Below, in pieces: positions 1 to 10,626 of a stretch of DNA of 64,000 nt. The position numbers and the translations under genes were made by a program. The notes under the pieces are model-generated. The model was not told the origin of the DNA, made no database searches, and worked only from the letters and a program-made list of their open reading frames with translations. Source of the stretch: Anodontia alba. Lineage: Eukaryota; Mollusca; Bivalvia; Lucinida; Lucinidae. The DNA is taken from the NCBI GenBank assembly GCA_964016985.1, contig OZ024828.1, positions 1,093,501 through 1,157,500 on the forward strand. The letters run 5' to 3'. The first letter of the stretch is position 1. Each line of letters begins with the position of its first letter.

Positions 1-279
1 CCTGGATTTTCAAGCACCGTCTCCTCGCGCTTAAAATAGCCCATTTATGCGAGTGGACTCTTCTACCTCAGCTCTTTGGACAAGTCCATTTAGAGTAAAA
101 GGTGTGTCTGGTTTATTATTACCATGTTTTATAGAAATCTATGTCCTTTATGCAAGCAGTGTAGATTATGATTAGACGCCGCATAATCGCATTTTGCGAC
201 GTCTGACCATGTTCTGCACTGATTGCCAATGTCCCTTTTATGGAACCCTATGCATCAGTGAATTAATGTTTTTTTTCAG
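1..279 (+). other. Intron upstream of the first visible VWA-gene exon
   Basis: No coding signal is seen. The stretch ends in a pyrimidine run plus CAG at 277-279, a good 3' splice site. An imperfect hairpin lies around 165-208, with GACGCCGC and GCGACGTC arms flanking TAATCGCATT. It resembles the cores of other small palindromic repeats in this window. Confidence 0.6.
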
Positions 280-447
280 GGAGTTCGTATTTATTCCGTA
301 CAGTGTAAGGACACTGGTGCCGGAGACTTTTACAAGAGCATTGCTGACAGGACAAGTGGCCGACATCTTAAACTCGACCAGTTTCAGAACATATTTGATT
401 TCATCATGGCCGTGTGTTATAGAGAAAAAGGTGGCGAATTCTTAGAT
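280..447 (+). CDS. VWA-domain-like protein, internal exon (C-terminal edge of the domain)
   Basis: This exon is 168 nt (56 codons), phase 0 at both ends, with a polypyrimidine-CAG acceptor and a GTAAGT donor. It reads GVRIYSVQCKDTGAGDFY, then KSIADRTSGRHLKL, and ends in REKGGEFLD. The pattern of a beta strand, then a short loop, then S-I-A-D-x-T-x-G-x-x-L-x-L is typical of the last strand and helix of von Willebrand factor A domains, where the protein asks whether the target shows a trait. The MIDAS motif (DxSxS) would lie in exons left of the window. The family is assigned from remembered patterns and the exact orthologue is unknown. Confidence 0.7.
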
Positions 448-1214
448 GTAAGTTAAAATCTACAACAGTCATTCAAATTTCGCATGCGCTATCAGTTCTG
501 GGCATGCGCAGTTGGGATTTGCATAACTTAAGCTAATGTCATGGCTATATTTGGACAATCTTCATTAATGCGAATGCATGCAACTTTGAGTGTAGGACTG
601 TGGCATAGCAAAAAGATGTCCCATATCCCTTACGCTATATGAAGGTGCAAATCACACGTTCTGCCCCTCCTCACTCCCACCCCCTCAGCCTGAACAAAAC
701 CAGGGGCTATTGTTACTCTTTTCTTGCACTGAGCACCATTTGTACTTAGTTTTGCCATAGACTATACCACCAACAATAAAGCGTCCAAAGAAAACTTAAA
801 CACAAACGAACAAACAAAAATTGTGTCAGCTCCCTCTTTAACATAACAAAAGACAATACCAAATAACAATCGCATCATCTATAATGTCTATTGCGTAGCA
901 ATTTATGAAAACAGTTTGCTAAAACCAAGTGTTTAATTATATCATTGAAATAATTTGTTATGGTCTTTAATGAACAGAAAAGAAATGTTACATTTTCTCC
1001 AGATAAGGTGTTTTCTTTTTCAACCAAAAATATTAATATTTTTTTTTATTTCTCCACGAAAACATATGTTATGGGTACTCATTAGAAGCGCCTCGCCGAG
1101 GCGCTTCTAATGAGTATCCCCAACATATGTGTTAGTGGAGAAATAAGTAATATTTACCAGAAACCCCTCTTGTTCTGAGCTATGTTTACGTTTGTATTTT
1201 TTTTTATCAAACAG
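448..1214 (+). other. Intron of the VWA-like gene with a small palindromic repeat
   Basis: This intron starts GTAAGT and ends TTTATCAAACAG. At about 1016-1150 is a palindrome built on GAAGCGCCTCG/CGAGGCGCTTC arms around ACTCATTAGAAGCG, flanked by ACGAAAACATATGTT-like arms. Related copies lie near 10200-10325 and 40287-40345. Nothing coding is seen. Confidence 0.6.
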
Positions 1215-1472
1215 AATTACGAAAAAGAGGTGCGAGCTCGTTGTGGACCAGTACACAAAGACCTTCATCAATTGTTTGGAGACTTAAGGGACAGTGATCC
1301 CTCTGACGAAGGTCTCTCTACTGCCTCTCCTATGGTTGTAGATGCTAAACCGGTCGAGAAACCATCGAAAGTTTTGCCTCCTAAAACAAAGTCACCTGCA
1401 TTAAAGATTCTGAAGAGAAATTCTTTGAAAGCTAAAGGCTGGGAGAAAATGAAAGTTACAAAGGCACTCAAG
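1215..1472 (+). CDS. VWA-domain-like protein, linker exon
   Basis: This exon is 258 nt (86 codons) and continues the previous exon in phase 0. It begins NYEKEVRARCGPVHKDLHQL and continues FGDLRD. It then becomes a Ser/Pro/Lys-rich stretch with no predicted fold (VEKPSKVLPPKTKSP, then a run of basic residues ending VTKALK) before a GTAATA donor. The first third is helical and charged. The rest looks like a flexible linker, possibly with nuclear-localisation-like basic clusters. Phase agreement with both neighbours is the main support that this is a real exon. Confidence 0.75.
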
Positions 1473-2219
1473 GTAATAATTATTACTCAACTAGTTTACA
1501 ACAGTTTATTGCAGTTTGATTGGTCGAGAGCAACTTCTAAATGGCATTTATACTTCAGTAAGACTAAGCAGGGTTTCTAAAATAAGTTTCATTTTATTAA
1601 TTCACGTTTTCGGCGTAAACACGACGGGGTTAGAATTATATTTTCATGGATGTTATCGATGTGTAAAGCAAAACATTCACAAACTTAACACGAGGCCATT
1701 CGAGAGCATTCATTAGATCCACAAAACTGAAATTCCATTCCTTGTACTTTTTTTATTGCTTTCATTTTATTTTGTTTGGTTCTATAATTGCACACACATA
1801 TTAGAACATTGAAATACAACAATATTTAAGTTCCATCAAATCTTCTTATATTAGTTACATCTTCGTGACTATTTACGTACTTCGATAAATCTATGAGTAG
1901 AAAACTTGGAACTATTTACTTTGCACACATTGCTAAAATATAAGTTCGAAGACGCATCACATTTCGATGTAGCTACTTTGCTCCAGGCAACCCCCTGCCT
2001 TTGCATTTGCAAACAGTATAGATCCAGATCAGTTGGCAGAAGCCAACTGATCTGGATCTGTACTGTTTGTCGATAAGTATTTGAATTGGATCCAGTAATC
2101 TTATTGGCTGAAAATTAGAAATGGGCGTGGCATCTTTATTCAGCAAGGCAAGGGTTAGCCCTTTACATAAGGTACTCATCACATAAAGTACATTTTCTCA
2201 TGTTCATATTATATTTCAG
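1473..2219 (+). other. Intron of the VWA-like gene
   Basis: The intron runs from a GTAATA donor to an acceptor at ATATTTCAG (2211-2219). It contains one TTAA-type palindromic MITE (listed separately) and otherwise no recognisable feature. Confidence 0.6.
1981..2163 (-). repeat. TTAA-type (piggyBac-like) palindromic MITE, degraded left end
   Basis: The core GATCCAGATCAGTTGGC is followed immediately by its reverse complement. It is flanked by CAAACAGTATAG and TACTGTTTGTCG arms and by the subterminal GGCTGAAAATTAGAAATGGG. The right end GGCAAGGGTTA matches the TTCAGCAGGACAAGGGTTAA terminus of the copies at 7489, 12117, 12741 and 49946. The left terminus has drifted. Confidence 0.7.
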
Positions 2220-2747
2220 GCTTACAAAGAAGATCAACTTCCTCGTCTGAAGAGAGAAAATGTCCCACAAACAAATTTCATGCTGAGAGACATGTCTTGG
2301 TCAAAATGGAACCGTGTGATCCATCCAAACTGCCCAGAATATTGGCGAAAGCGCAGTGGAGACGGATGTGGATATCGGGCACCAGTCATTTTTCATGGGC
2401 GAACTAATGTTCCGGCTATATACGAAGTTGCTGTCCAGCCAGCTGGGCGAGTAAGACCCTTTGTTGTTTATTGCAAGACCAGCAAGGGATTTTCAAGAAA
2501 ATCAAATTGGGAAAAATGCTTGCTGGGTAAAAGTGACATTAAAACTCAAATTGACAAGGTGGTTAAACAAAACTGTACAGTTTTCATGAGGAGAGCAGTT
2601 CTGAAAAGCGAAAAAGAACAGGATAAATTGAGGCCTGCTTTGAAAAGATACGATTACGCTTGGAAGAGCATTTCATCTGTAAGGAAATGTCACAGAGACT
2701 GCACAAAAATGTCAGTTCATATCTCAGACAAGTCACTTGGTTTGTGA
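2220..2747 (+). CDS. VWA-domain-like protein, last exon with stop
   Basis: This exon has 175 codons plus TGA, with phase 0 at the acceptor. It opens AYKEDQLPRLKRENVPQ and contains RDMSWSKWNRVIHPNCPEYW, then CGYRAPVIFHGRTNVPAIYE, VRPFVVYCKTSKGFSRKSNW and VKQNCTVFMRRA. Conserved-looking Trp and Cys residues and alternating strands suggest a compact C-terminal domain. I cannot name a family for it. The reading frame is closed by a single stop and is followed by AT-rich 3' sequence. With the two exons before it, 317 residues of the protein are visible. Confidence 0.75.
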   Translation, partial: AYKEDQLPRLKRENVPQTNFMLRDMSWSKWNRVIHPNCPEYWRKRSGDGCGYRAPVIFHGRTNVPAIYEVAVQPAGRVRPFVVYCKTSKGFSRKSNWEKCLLGKSDIKTQIDKVVKQNCTVFMRRAVLKSEKEQDKLRPALKRYDYAWKSISSVRKCHRDCTKMSVHISDKSLGL

Positions 2748-2915
2748 ATGAGTACCTATAAATGTTGTTGAAATGAAAATTCTCAAAAATCAAACAAAGA
2801 GAGCAAAGCCTCTTGCTGAAAGAGAATCGCCTACTTTGGAGCATAGAATGCCGGGTAAAATATTACAGACGCATAGTAGGCTGGGTGGGTCTGTATTTGA
2901 ACACACGACATTATT

Positions 2916-3192
2916 AAATATATTTCTTATATCCCGTTGAAAATAGGGTCTGACATTTCATGCAAATAGTCTCCTAAGGAGAGAGTTCGTGTTACTTAAA
3001 GCTTAGCATGTTGAGTAAAAATTTCAGCTGACGACCTATTTTTTCTCAGTTACTTTACCCAGAAAACAGACTGAGCTTTTATGCAAATTGTCTCCCAAAA
3101 AAAGCAAATTGTCTGTTTTGGAGACAATTTGCTTGGAAGGTCAATGCCTTTTTTTCTGGGAAAAATATGATTAAATTGTAATGTATTAAGGT
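2916..3192. repeat. Palindromic MITE, CAAATTGTCTCC hairpin family
   Basis: A central hairpin pairs GCAAATTGTCTCC with GGAGACAATTTGC. It is flanked by TTTTCCCAGAAAA-type arms and TCAGC(A/T)GACGAC ends. Related copies lie at about 12570-12742, 14113-14323, 31501-31678, 50375-50621 and 51452-51613. The best copies begin TTAA(CT)..TTAGCATGCTGGGTAAA and end in TTAA. Boundaries here are approximate, and a second partial hairpin at the left suggests a composite. Confidence 0.6.
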
Positions 3193-3751
3193 TAATTGGT
3201 AAGCAGTATGTGGATATATAAATATATTACCGTGCGAATCTCTTGCATTGTGAAGGGGCCTTAGGCCATATGAAAACAGCTAATGCCAAGACCTACCTTT
3301 TCGATCAGATCAGTGGACCTCCGCGCTTCCTTCCACAGAGATTAGAAATTACGGGGGGAAAGCCTAGGTCCTGATCTGACCTTACGTCTGCGTGAGCAGA
3401 TACTGTTCACATATGTCCAAATTACGCGGGTCAAATATTAATACTTTATATGTTTGTGACAAGAATCGTAAGGTGGCCTTGTTTCAATCCTTAAAGTGCT
3501 TAGCAAAAGTGTAGCAGACGACTTCTTTTGTTTTCAAAAAAACTTTTCATAGATTGTAAGACATGGCATTTCGTGTGAATCGGCTGCTAGGCAGACGATT
3601 AACATGATGAAAAATACAAAAGTGAATAAATAGATAAATAAAATTAAAAAAAAATAAACAAATAAATAAATAAAAAATAAAAAAAAAGTAAAGCAATGTG
3701 TCGTCCGCTGCAGTTGTGACTAGCACGTTAAAGATTAAAGACTGTCAGCAT

Positions 3752-3996
3752 GGGCCCAGTTGTTCAAAGCGTAGTTAGCTTAACGAGCTCGTTAAGGGTC
3801 ATTTCGTTAACTGTTTTAGCGGATTCAATATACAATATTCTGATGTTTTTTGCTGAAAAAATGTGAGTAGCTTTTGCACTGCAAAAGCTACTCACATTTT
3901 TTCAGCAAAAAATTTCAGCATATTAGCGTATCACTCGATGTAAATTTTAACGAATCATTAACTAACGACATCATTAGCTTTGAATAACTGGGCCCA
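3752..3996. repeat. Long palindromic MITE with GGGCCCAGTTGTTCAAA termini
   Basis: The ends are GGGCCCAGTTGTTCAAAGC and, inverted, TTTGAATAACTGGGCCCA. The subterminal arms are TTAGCTTAACGAG and TTAACGAATCATTAACTAACG. The centre is a perfect inverted repeat of AATGTGAGTAGCTTTTGCA. Further copies are at 9907-10132 and 38892-39139. Confidence 0.8.
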
Positions 3997-4267
3997 GGTT
4001 TCTTTTTTGTTTGATTATTATTATTTGAATCGGTAATATATATTGTTTTATTGTTTCTTTATATGAACTTTGTAAAGCGTGCAATATTCTATTTATCATG
4101 TGTTTACATTGTATCTGTACAAAATAAAAAAACGAATAGTTGTGCGAAAACGTGTTTTTGTGAAATTGAGAAATTCAGTCAAGAATTGTGCATGGCAATG
4201 ACGTTTCCTCGTAAACTTTAAATAAAATATGTGAAAATGCCCAAGAATGACCATAATTATAAAGCAC

Positions 4268-4628
4268 AGCCTATCCGAGGCATGAACTATCCGAGGTATG
4301 AACTATCCGAGGCACGAACTATCCGAGGCATGAACTATCCGAGGTATGAACTATCCGAGGTATGAACTACCCGAGGTATGAACTATCCGAGGCATGAACT
4401 ATCTGAGGTATGAACTATCCGGCATGAACTACCCGAGGTATGAATTACCCGAGGTATGAACTATCCGAGGTATGAACTACCCGAGGTATGAACTATCCAA
4501 GGCATGAACTATCCGACGTATGAACTATCCGGCATGAACTACCCGAGGTATGAACTACCCGAGGTATGAACTATCCGAGGTATGAACTACCCGAGGTATG
4601 AACTATCCGAGAGATGAACTCTCCGAGG
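4268..4628 (+). repeat. 16-bp minisatellite (ACTATCCGAGGTATGA)n
   Basis: About 22 tandem copies of a 16-bp unit vary at a few positions (TATCC/TACCC, GGCATG/GGTATG). Two copies are shortened to CGGCATG in equivalent contexts, which gives a higher-order duplication of roughly 110 bp in the second half. Confidence 0.95.
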
Positions 4629-4835
4629 CAAAAAAGAAGAACATCCTAAGTATTCGGACACATTAACTCCCTACCATACTTGTTCTAAAAACTGAACAAA
4701 TACAATGTACAACTTGTTGTTGTGACTGTAAATTGCTGGATAACTGACAAACAATGTAGACCCTGGTAAGACCTCGCGTTCTACACTGTTTGCCCAGGCC
4801 TGTCTGTCCGAATACTTACGGTAAATAAAGTACAA

Positions 4836-4971
4836 AAAAAAAAAGAAAAAAAAGAAAAGAAAACGAAACAAAAACTAAAAAACAACAACAAAAAACAAAC
4901 AAACAAAAAAAAACAAAAAAAAAAAAAAAAAAAAAAAAACAAAACAAAAAAAAAAAACACACATCATATGT
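4836..4971 (+). repeat. A-rich low-complexity tract
   Basis: This is a long run of A interrupted by C and G, of the AAAC/AAAAG type. Confidence 0.9.
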
Positions 4972-5239
4972 AATCAAAAAAGAACCTCTACAGTCTACAG
5001 ACTGCCCACCTTAGAACGGTCGGTAGAAAAACTACTAGGAATCTTCAATCAGTTTTTCTATAGTACTCAAGCAAAACCTCATCGTTAAACCCATTTGAGT
5101 GTAAATAGTTGAGTAGCATTTTTAAGGAGAACGGATGCACGCTCAGAAGTAACTGTGTGCATACATTGCATTCCCTCACTGGGCGCAAATTCTTTCCTTT
5201 TAGAGTAGACCTATTTTAAGAAGGTTTAATGTTGTCTCC

Positions 5240-5516
5240 CAGTACGAAAACACGCCTATTCAAATGTACTGAAAATTTTACCACCAAAAAATTGAAAATT
5301 TTCAGATAAAAAACTCTATTTTTCACATTTCCGTTCAAAATATGGATTGTGGGTACTCGTTAAAACCGCCTCGTCGAGGCGGTTCTAACGAGTACCCACA
5401 TTCCATGTTTTTGAGCAGAAATAAAAAAAATAATGTATACCCCTGTAAACCCCAGTTTTACTGTATGAAAGTGGGATTTAAGGGGATCAAAATTATATAG
5501 GTATGTTTTCGTGATG
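5240..5516 (+). repeat. CATYACGAAAACACGCC MITE, copy 1
   Basis: The left terminus is slightly degraded (CAGTACGAAAACACGCC) and the right terminus is GGTATGTTTTCGTGATG. Inside are a GGCGGTTCTAACGAGTACCC palindrome and a TAAACCCCAGTTTTACT/AAGTGGGATTTA hairpin. Element length is about 277 bp. The same element occurs 17 times in this window. Confidence 0.9.
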
Positions 5517-5934
5517 CTAATGCTCCCCTTAAAACCAAGGAGAAGCCGTCGTTCAGTCTGAGGTCTAACTCGCTGTCGAGCAATTAAAGAGCGAAACAAA
5601 TTCAAAGTTTCAATTTTTGATATCTGCCAATTGTGAGGTTGCTACATTTAGCCTTCAAAACGTCCCAGAAAATGCTAGTGGCAGCGGTATTTTTACTTAT
5701 TTATTCTGTTCTGCTAAGCCTGCTCTTTGAATTAAAAACTTGGAAGCCCAGCCATACCTTGAAATGAACTCTTAACCACCAAAACGGGTGGAATCAGTCT
5801 GTAGCGCTATGGATAATAAAAGTAATATAATAATGTCTTTATTTTACGAGGATGACATATTTAGCAAATAGTGTACTAATCTAACATATGGTCCTCATTA
5901 AAAACTTCTAACAATATATATATATATTATACAT

Positions 5935-6050
5935 ACATGTATTTACATTGCAAAATCGGCCGACAAATTCGCCGGGTCGACGCCAGAGCAACGCCGGTTC
6001 ATCTTGGCCGTATGTTGCTCTGGCGTCGTCCCAACGCCAAGCGAGTAATT
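5935..6050. repeat. Short palindrome with GACGCCAGAGCAAC arms
   Basis: GACGCCAGAGCAACGCCGG faces GTTGCTCTGGCGTCGTC across a loop of about 20 bp. A related inverted structure (GCCTCACCGGCC ... CGGCCGTGAGGC) lies at about 6230-6325. Both look like remnants of small inverted-repeat elements. Confidence 0.55.
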
Positions 6051-6530
6051 TCTTAATGTAAGACATAAAACGTTCAAACAGTCTAGGAATCACAGTTATA
6101 AAGCACTCTAACCAAAAAAATGACCCTTAAAATGTATCTGTAGAATCTTAAGATCTGATCTGAAAGTAAAACATTAGCCGTTGCACATTATTTCACTAAC
6201 CTACATATTCAGACAATACGAAAAACGTAGCGCCTCACCGGCCATCATACGGTCGTCCCTGACAAGGTACCCAACACCGTACATTACTTTATAACAGACC
6301 GATATTCGGCCGTGAGGCGACAGAATGACCAGGAAAGGGAACACAAAAGTGCCCTATTGAATTCAATGTTATCCTAACATTACACAAAGAAATACAAGCG
6401 CCTTGATAAACTTTGTCTACACAAAAGAGAGAACATCACAATTTCATATCTGCTGTCAATTTTTACAACCTTTCACAGATTTTTTTTTCATTCAAAACAT
6501 CAAGAAAAGAATGTTTTAAACTATTAGCTC

Positions 6531-6632
6531 GAATGCATGGACTGACTGGCAAGCTGTACGGACTGTCCACACTCGCATGTCATTATGTGGACGGTCCATA
6601 CAGCCTGCCAGTCGGTCCATGTATTCGAGCCA
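6531..6632. repeat. 102-bp near-perfect palindrome
   Basis: CGAATGCATGGACTGACTGG at the left pairs with CCAGTCGGTCCATGTATTCG at the right. Inner arms TACGGACTGTCCACA and TGTGGACGGTCCATA surround a short loop. No gene overlaps it. Confidence 0.85.
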
Positions 6633-6762
6633 TGTATTGGAGAAAATAATAAGTTCCCTGTACCCTAACCTGAGAAAAAGAAGTATCCCTGTCAGTTTTG
6701 GACTGGTTCACGTCATTTTCTAAAGCCGATAAAGCCGATAATGAGTAGTCTAAAACTGCTAC

Positions 6763-7042
6763 CATTACGAAAACACGCCTATTCAAATGTATACAAAATT
6801 TCACCACCAAAAACGGAAAATTTTCAGCTAAAAAACTCAGATATTTTTCATATTTCTGCTCAAAATATAGATTGTGGGTACTCGTTAGAACCGCTTCGCC
6901 GAGGAGGTTCTAACGATTACCCACAAACTATGTTTTTGAGCAGAAACAAGAAAAATAATGTATACCCCTGTAAACCCCAGTTTTATTATATAAAAGTGGG
7001 GTTTACGGGGGTCAAAATTATATAGGCTATGTTTTCGTGATG
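6763..7042 (+). repeat. CATYACGAAAACACGCC MITE, copy 2
   Basis: Both termini are intact: CATTACGAAAACACGCCTAT at the left and the inverted GTTTTCGTGATG at the right. The central palindrome of GGGTACTCGTTAGAACCGC and its complement is nearly complete. Confidence 0.92.
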
Positions 7043-7189
7043 ATATTAAATTTAACACTTTGGAACATGATGGCTAAAGCTGACAGAAATGTAAATGTGC
7101 AGATGAACAGGACTTTGATTATACAATATCATTTTTTATTCTTTTATCTTTCTTTGTGTTAGCGATTGTAAGTCATCAATGAGCCGAGA

Positions 7190-7400
7190 CACAGCATTTT
7201 TTACACGACTGCATGAGCGCCCAGCGTAGACTCAGATCAGCCTGCGCATCCAAACAGTCTGATCAGAGTCTTCGCAGCGCACTCTTTCCGTAGTCAAGTA
7301 CCCACTGCGTCTTCAGGCCGGACAGCGAAGAATTTGATCAGACTGCGCGGATGCGCAGGCTGATCTAATTCTTCGCTGGTCACACATGCAATCTTGTAGG
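7190..7400. repeat. GATCAGACTGCGC palindromic repeat
   Basis: Alternating GATCAGCCTGCGCATCC and GATCAGACTGCGCGGATGC arms face each other around TCTTCGC motifs. This family is scattered through the window at about 8040-8180, 8325-8400, 12000-12110, 50765-50985, 54585-54665 and 58785-58985. No coding capacity is seen. Confidence 0.6.
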
Positions 7401-7488
7401 AAATGCTGCGTCCCGGCTCAGTTGTAATGAGAGACCTTTGAACCGTGACAAACACATGGATACAGGTAATAATGTCAAAAGTATACAA

Positions 7489-7702
7489 TTAACCCTTGTC
7501 CTGCTGAATAAATTAAGATGCCACGCCCATTTCTAATTTTCAGCCAATCATGTAACTTGATTTAGATTGTTGATATAAATTCACATACTTACTGGCAAAC
7601 AGTGCAGATCCAGATCAGTTGGCTTCTTCAGAAGCCAACTGATCTGGATCTTCACTGTTTGCAAAAACAGGGTATATCCGGGTTCAGCAGGACAAGGGTT
7701 AA
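7489..7702 (+). repeat. TTAA-bounded piggyBac-like MITE
   Basis: It begins TTAACCCTTGTCCTGCTGAA and ends with the inverted TTCAGCAGGACAAGGGTTAA. The core is a perfect palindrome of GATCCAGATCAGTTGGCTTC, with TTTGCAAACAGTGCA-like arms. TTAA at both ends and a CCC start in the inverted repeat are hallmarks of piggyBac-type elements. The family name is inferred from that. Confidence 0.85.
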
Positions 7703-8681
7703 GTACATTGACACTTTAACAGTCATTGAAAATACTTTATTCATCTCTCTATCATGCTTCACTTGCAACAGATTATAGAGAGTGAGATAAACTAAGGTGA
7801 TGTGGAGACTTTACCAACGGGTCAGTCTTGGGATAGACGGAATCCAGGGTTCAAGAAACAGTTTCGATTGTCGGAAATGTCTTTATTTTCTGAATTCGAC
7901 AAAGGATGGTCCAGGGAATTGCCAGCCTGACATAATGTTAAGTACACGACATAAGTTCACAGGTGAGATTTTTGTTTTTTGTTGTATCTTTATAAAATAT
8001 TACTGAAAGCTATATATGAACTGTAACGTGGAAAAAAAATGCTTTCGGACAGTCTGATTAGAATCTTTGTTGTTCGCATGAGAAAACTTTGCGTCCTTGG
8101 CTATCCGAAATGTGCCCACTGGAGATTCTGATCTGACTGCGCGATTACACAGGCTGATCTAAATCTTCGCTGTGCGCACATGTTCAAAGGTACGTTTTCC
8201 GACATTGCGGCTTATTCGATAAAGTTAATATTTCGTACAAAACGGGCAAGTGAGAGCAAAAAGTTCAGCTCTTGCACAATCAGTTGGAACCAAGAAAACA
8301 GGAAACGTACCAGCGAACATATACCCCAGCGAAGATTCAGATCATCCTGCACATTCGCGCAGTCTGATCAGAATCTTCGCTGCGCGCTTTTAGGATAGCT
8401 AATGATGCAAAGTTTCTTTATGCAGATAACGAAGACTGATCAGACTGCGCGGAAGAGAAGGTACGTTTTCTCACGTTACGGTTTCAATTATTCGTATTCT
8501 AGTGTGATCTGACGCCTGTATCACGTCAAGGGGACGTTCACAGATCATGAGGTCACACTGGAGGTTTGCGAGATCTAGGAACGAATCCAAAACGTGATAC
8601 TGATTTAGCATTAATGTGTTCATTGTATACCTTGAAATATAACCCTTTAAGCGCCCGTCATAACAGCTGGCATTCTAAAAT

Positions 8682-8720
<39 letters not shown>

Positions 8721-9448
8721 CGCGAAAATTAGGCTTGACGTTTCATCTGAATCATTTGCTATGCCGACGATTCACATCTAAGTGCCAAAAATTCAGTTTC
8801 TTGGAAAAAATGTAAAGAGTGAATGACTGCCACATTTTAAATGCTGCTTTGATTGCTGCCTTGAGAGAATCAAGGAGCAGGTGTCGCTACGACATCATAA
8901 CACTGGTGTAAACAATCCGCGTTTCTAGAGAGTCTGAAATGGGTCTGAAACAAACGAGATTCTCAACTGATCCGATTTTTTTTCCGGATCAGACTGTAAG
9001 AACCCTAACAGTTTGAAAGCGGTGTCTTTTATATTTGGAAGCCATCGAGAGACTTCTGAATTGATCACTTCTGTCTTCTAACTTAACGACTACTTACGTC
9101 TAATTTCATGACTTCTTACTTTTAACGTCCTACTTCTGACTTCTAATTTCTTACATCTAACGTCTTACTTTAAACTTTCGACTTAGTATTTCCTACGTCT
9201 GATTTCCAACTAATGGGCCAGACCAGTTAGTTTCGGCCAATTAAGCCTCATCAGTGACCCTCACATAATGTTCAAATTTTCCTGTATTTGGTTTAGTGAT
9301 CAGAGAGGACAAGAAATCATAAACTACACTATAGTAAAGACCCACTTTATATGCACTTAATTACATCGTGCCAAAATATAAGGACCACTGAATGAGCATT
9401 AGTACACTTTCATATGGAGGCAACGCTGTCAATACTGTTTTGGCATCC
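7703..9448 (+). other. Intergenic or 5' region of the SCCPDH gene with no confirmed exon
   Basis: A segment at 7800-7962 begins with ATG, stays open for 54 codons and ends in a good donor (ACAG|GTGAGA). Its phase does not match the next SCCPDH exon, so it is not accepted as the first exon. The rest is GATCAGACTGCGC palindromic repeats, a poly-T run (about 8682-8720) and unremarkable AT-rich DNA. From 9215 a dispersed repeat begins (CCAATTAAGCCTCATCAGTG); a related copy lies at about 30670-30830. Confidence 0.5.
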
Positions 9449-9725
9449 CATTACGAAAACATGCCTATTCAAATACACTGAAAATTTTACCACCAAAAAA
9501 TGAAAATTTTCAGACAAAAAAATCCGATATTTTTCATATTTCTGCTCAAAACATAGATTGTGGGTACTCGTTAGAACCGCCTCGGGGAGGCGGTTCTAAC
9601 GAGTACCACAATTTATGTTTTTGAGCAGAAATAAGAAAAATAATGTATACCTTGTAAACCCCAGTTTTACTATGTAAAAGTGGGGTTTAAGTGGGTCAAA
9701 ATTATATAGGCATGTTTTCGTGATG
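9449..9725 (+). repeat. CATYACGAAAACACGCC MITE, copy 3
   Basis: The full-length copy has CATTACGAAAACATGCC at the left and GGCATGTTTTCGTGATG at the right, with an intact central palindrome (GGTACTCGTTAGAACCGCC). Confidence 0.92.
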
Positions 9726-9906
9726 CCTCAGAAAGGGGTCTGCTTTAAAAGGACAGAACTTACTTTTAAAGCAGAGTTCTTTTCAGAAGAGTTATATGTC
9801 GTATGAAAGCAAAAAGGAAGACACAAAAGTTGTCTCCTTGTAAAACATAGCAGAAAATCTACCATGTGTGTCCACTCACCTTAAACTTTCACGTAAATAT
9901 ATGTCT

Positions 9907-10132
9907 GGGTCAAGTTGTTCAAAGCGTCGTTAGCTTAACGAGCTCGTTAGTGGTCAAAATATAAACTGTTCTAGTACATGTAAGTACAATATCTAATTCA
10001 CAGGTATATTTGCTGAAGAAAATGTGCTACATATTTTTTCAGCAAAAATATTAGCATATATGCCATATTTAATGATCAACGTTTTAACGATACGTTAACA
10101 AACGACGTCATTAGTTTTGAACAACTGGGCCC
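9907..10132. repeat. GGGCCCAGTTGTTCAAA MITE, second copy
   Basis: The left end is GGGTCAAGTTGTTCAAAGC and the right end is GAACAACTGGGCCC. Subterminal TTAGCTTAACGAGCTCG matches the copy at 3752. The central palindrome is partly eroded. Confidence 0.75.
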
Positions 10133-10268
10133 TGGTCATCATTACTTGTTGTTATACCATTTAGATACTTTCTGTATATTCATTGCTGCACATACGATAT
10201 TTTTCCAACCAAAACGTATTGATATTTTTCTTATTTTTCTTTTTTTCCGCGAAAATATATGTTGTAGG
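10093..10268 (+). repeat. Direct duplicate, unit 1 (see 11652-11824)
   Basis: About 175 bp, beginning in the right end of the GGGCCC MITE and running through CATCATTACTTGTTGTTATA to CGCGAAAATATATGTTGTAG, recurs almost identically 1.56 kb downstream. The duplicated block joins part of one MITE to its flank. It therefore arose by duplication or by mobilisation of a composite, and is not a simple MITE copy. Confidence 0.85.
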
Positions 10269-10626
10269 TACTTTTAGAAGCGCCTTGCTGAGACGCTTCT
10301 AATGAGTACACATTACACATGTTTTAATGGAATAATAAGAAAATAAATAGTTGATACCCCATCTTATCTAGTTATATTTTTTGTAAAGGTGATCGGAATA
10401 ATAAACTGTACAGACGATGGCCTTATTTGGTTCACCCAAGTGTCCTAAGAAGTAAGACTATACGTGCAATAACGATATTTGATGTACCGAAACAGAATTA
10501 CTCGACAAACATTAAGTATCAGCAAAAGAGAAATAATTATGGAGAGTTTGACAGAAGGGAAACCCACATTTATAAAGAAAGGTAAGCAATTTAGAAATGG
10601 ACAGCGCCATGTGATGGGAGGTCTTT

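Larger units (their letters stand above)
2748..5239 (+). other. 3' UTR and intergenic DNA downstream of the VWA-like gene
   Basis: No coding exon is recognised. ATTAAA (about 2913) and AATAAA-rich stretches (3655-3690 and about 4125) are possible poly(A) signals, but none is decisive. The stretch contains palindromic repeats, a minisatellite and long A-rich tracts, listed separately where clear. About 4990-5230 has only degraded repeat sequence with GAAAGAATTTGC-type arms. Confidence 0.5.

Noticed and set aside
4268..4628. CRISPR array
   Set aside because: The repeats are directly adjacent with no unique spacers, and the context is a eukaryotic genome; it is a minisatellite.
7800..7962. Candidate first exon of SCCPDH (ATG, 54 codons, GTGAGA donor)
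   Set aside because: It leaves one base at the donor whereas exon A needs two preceding bases, so the frame would not continue.
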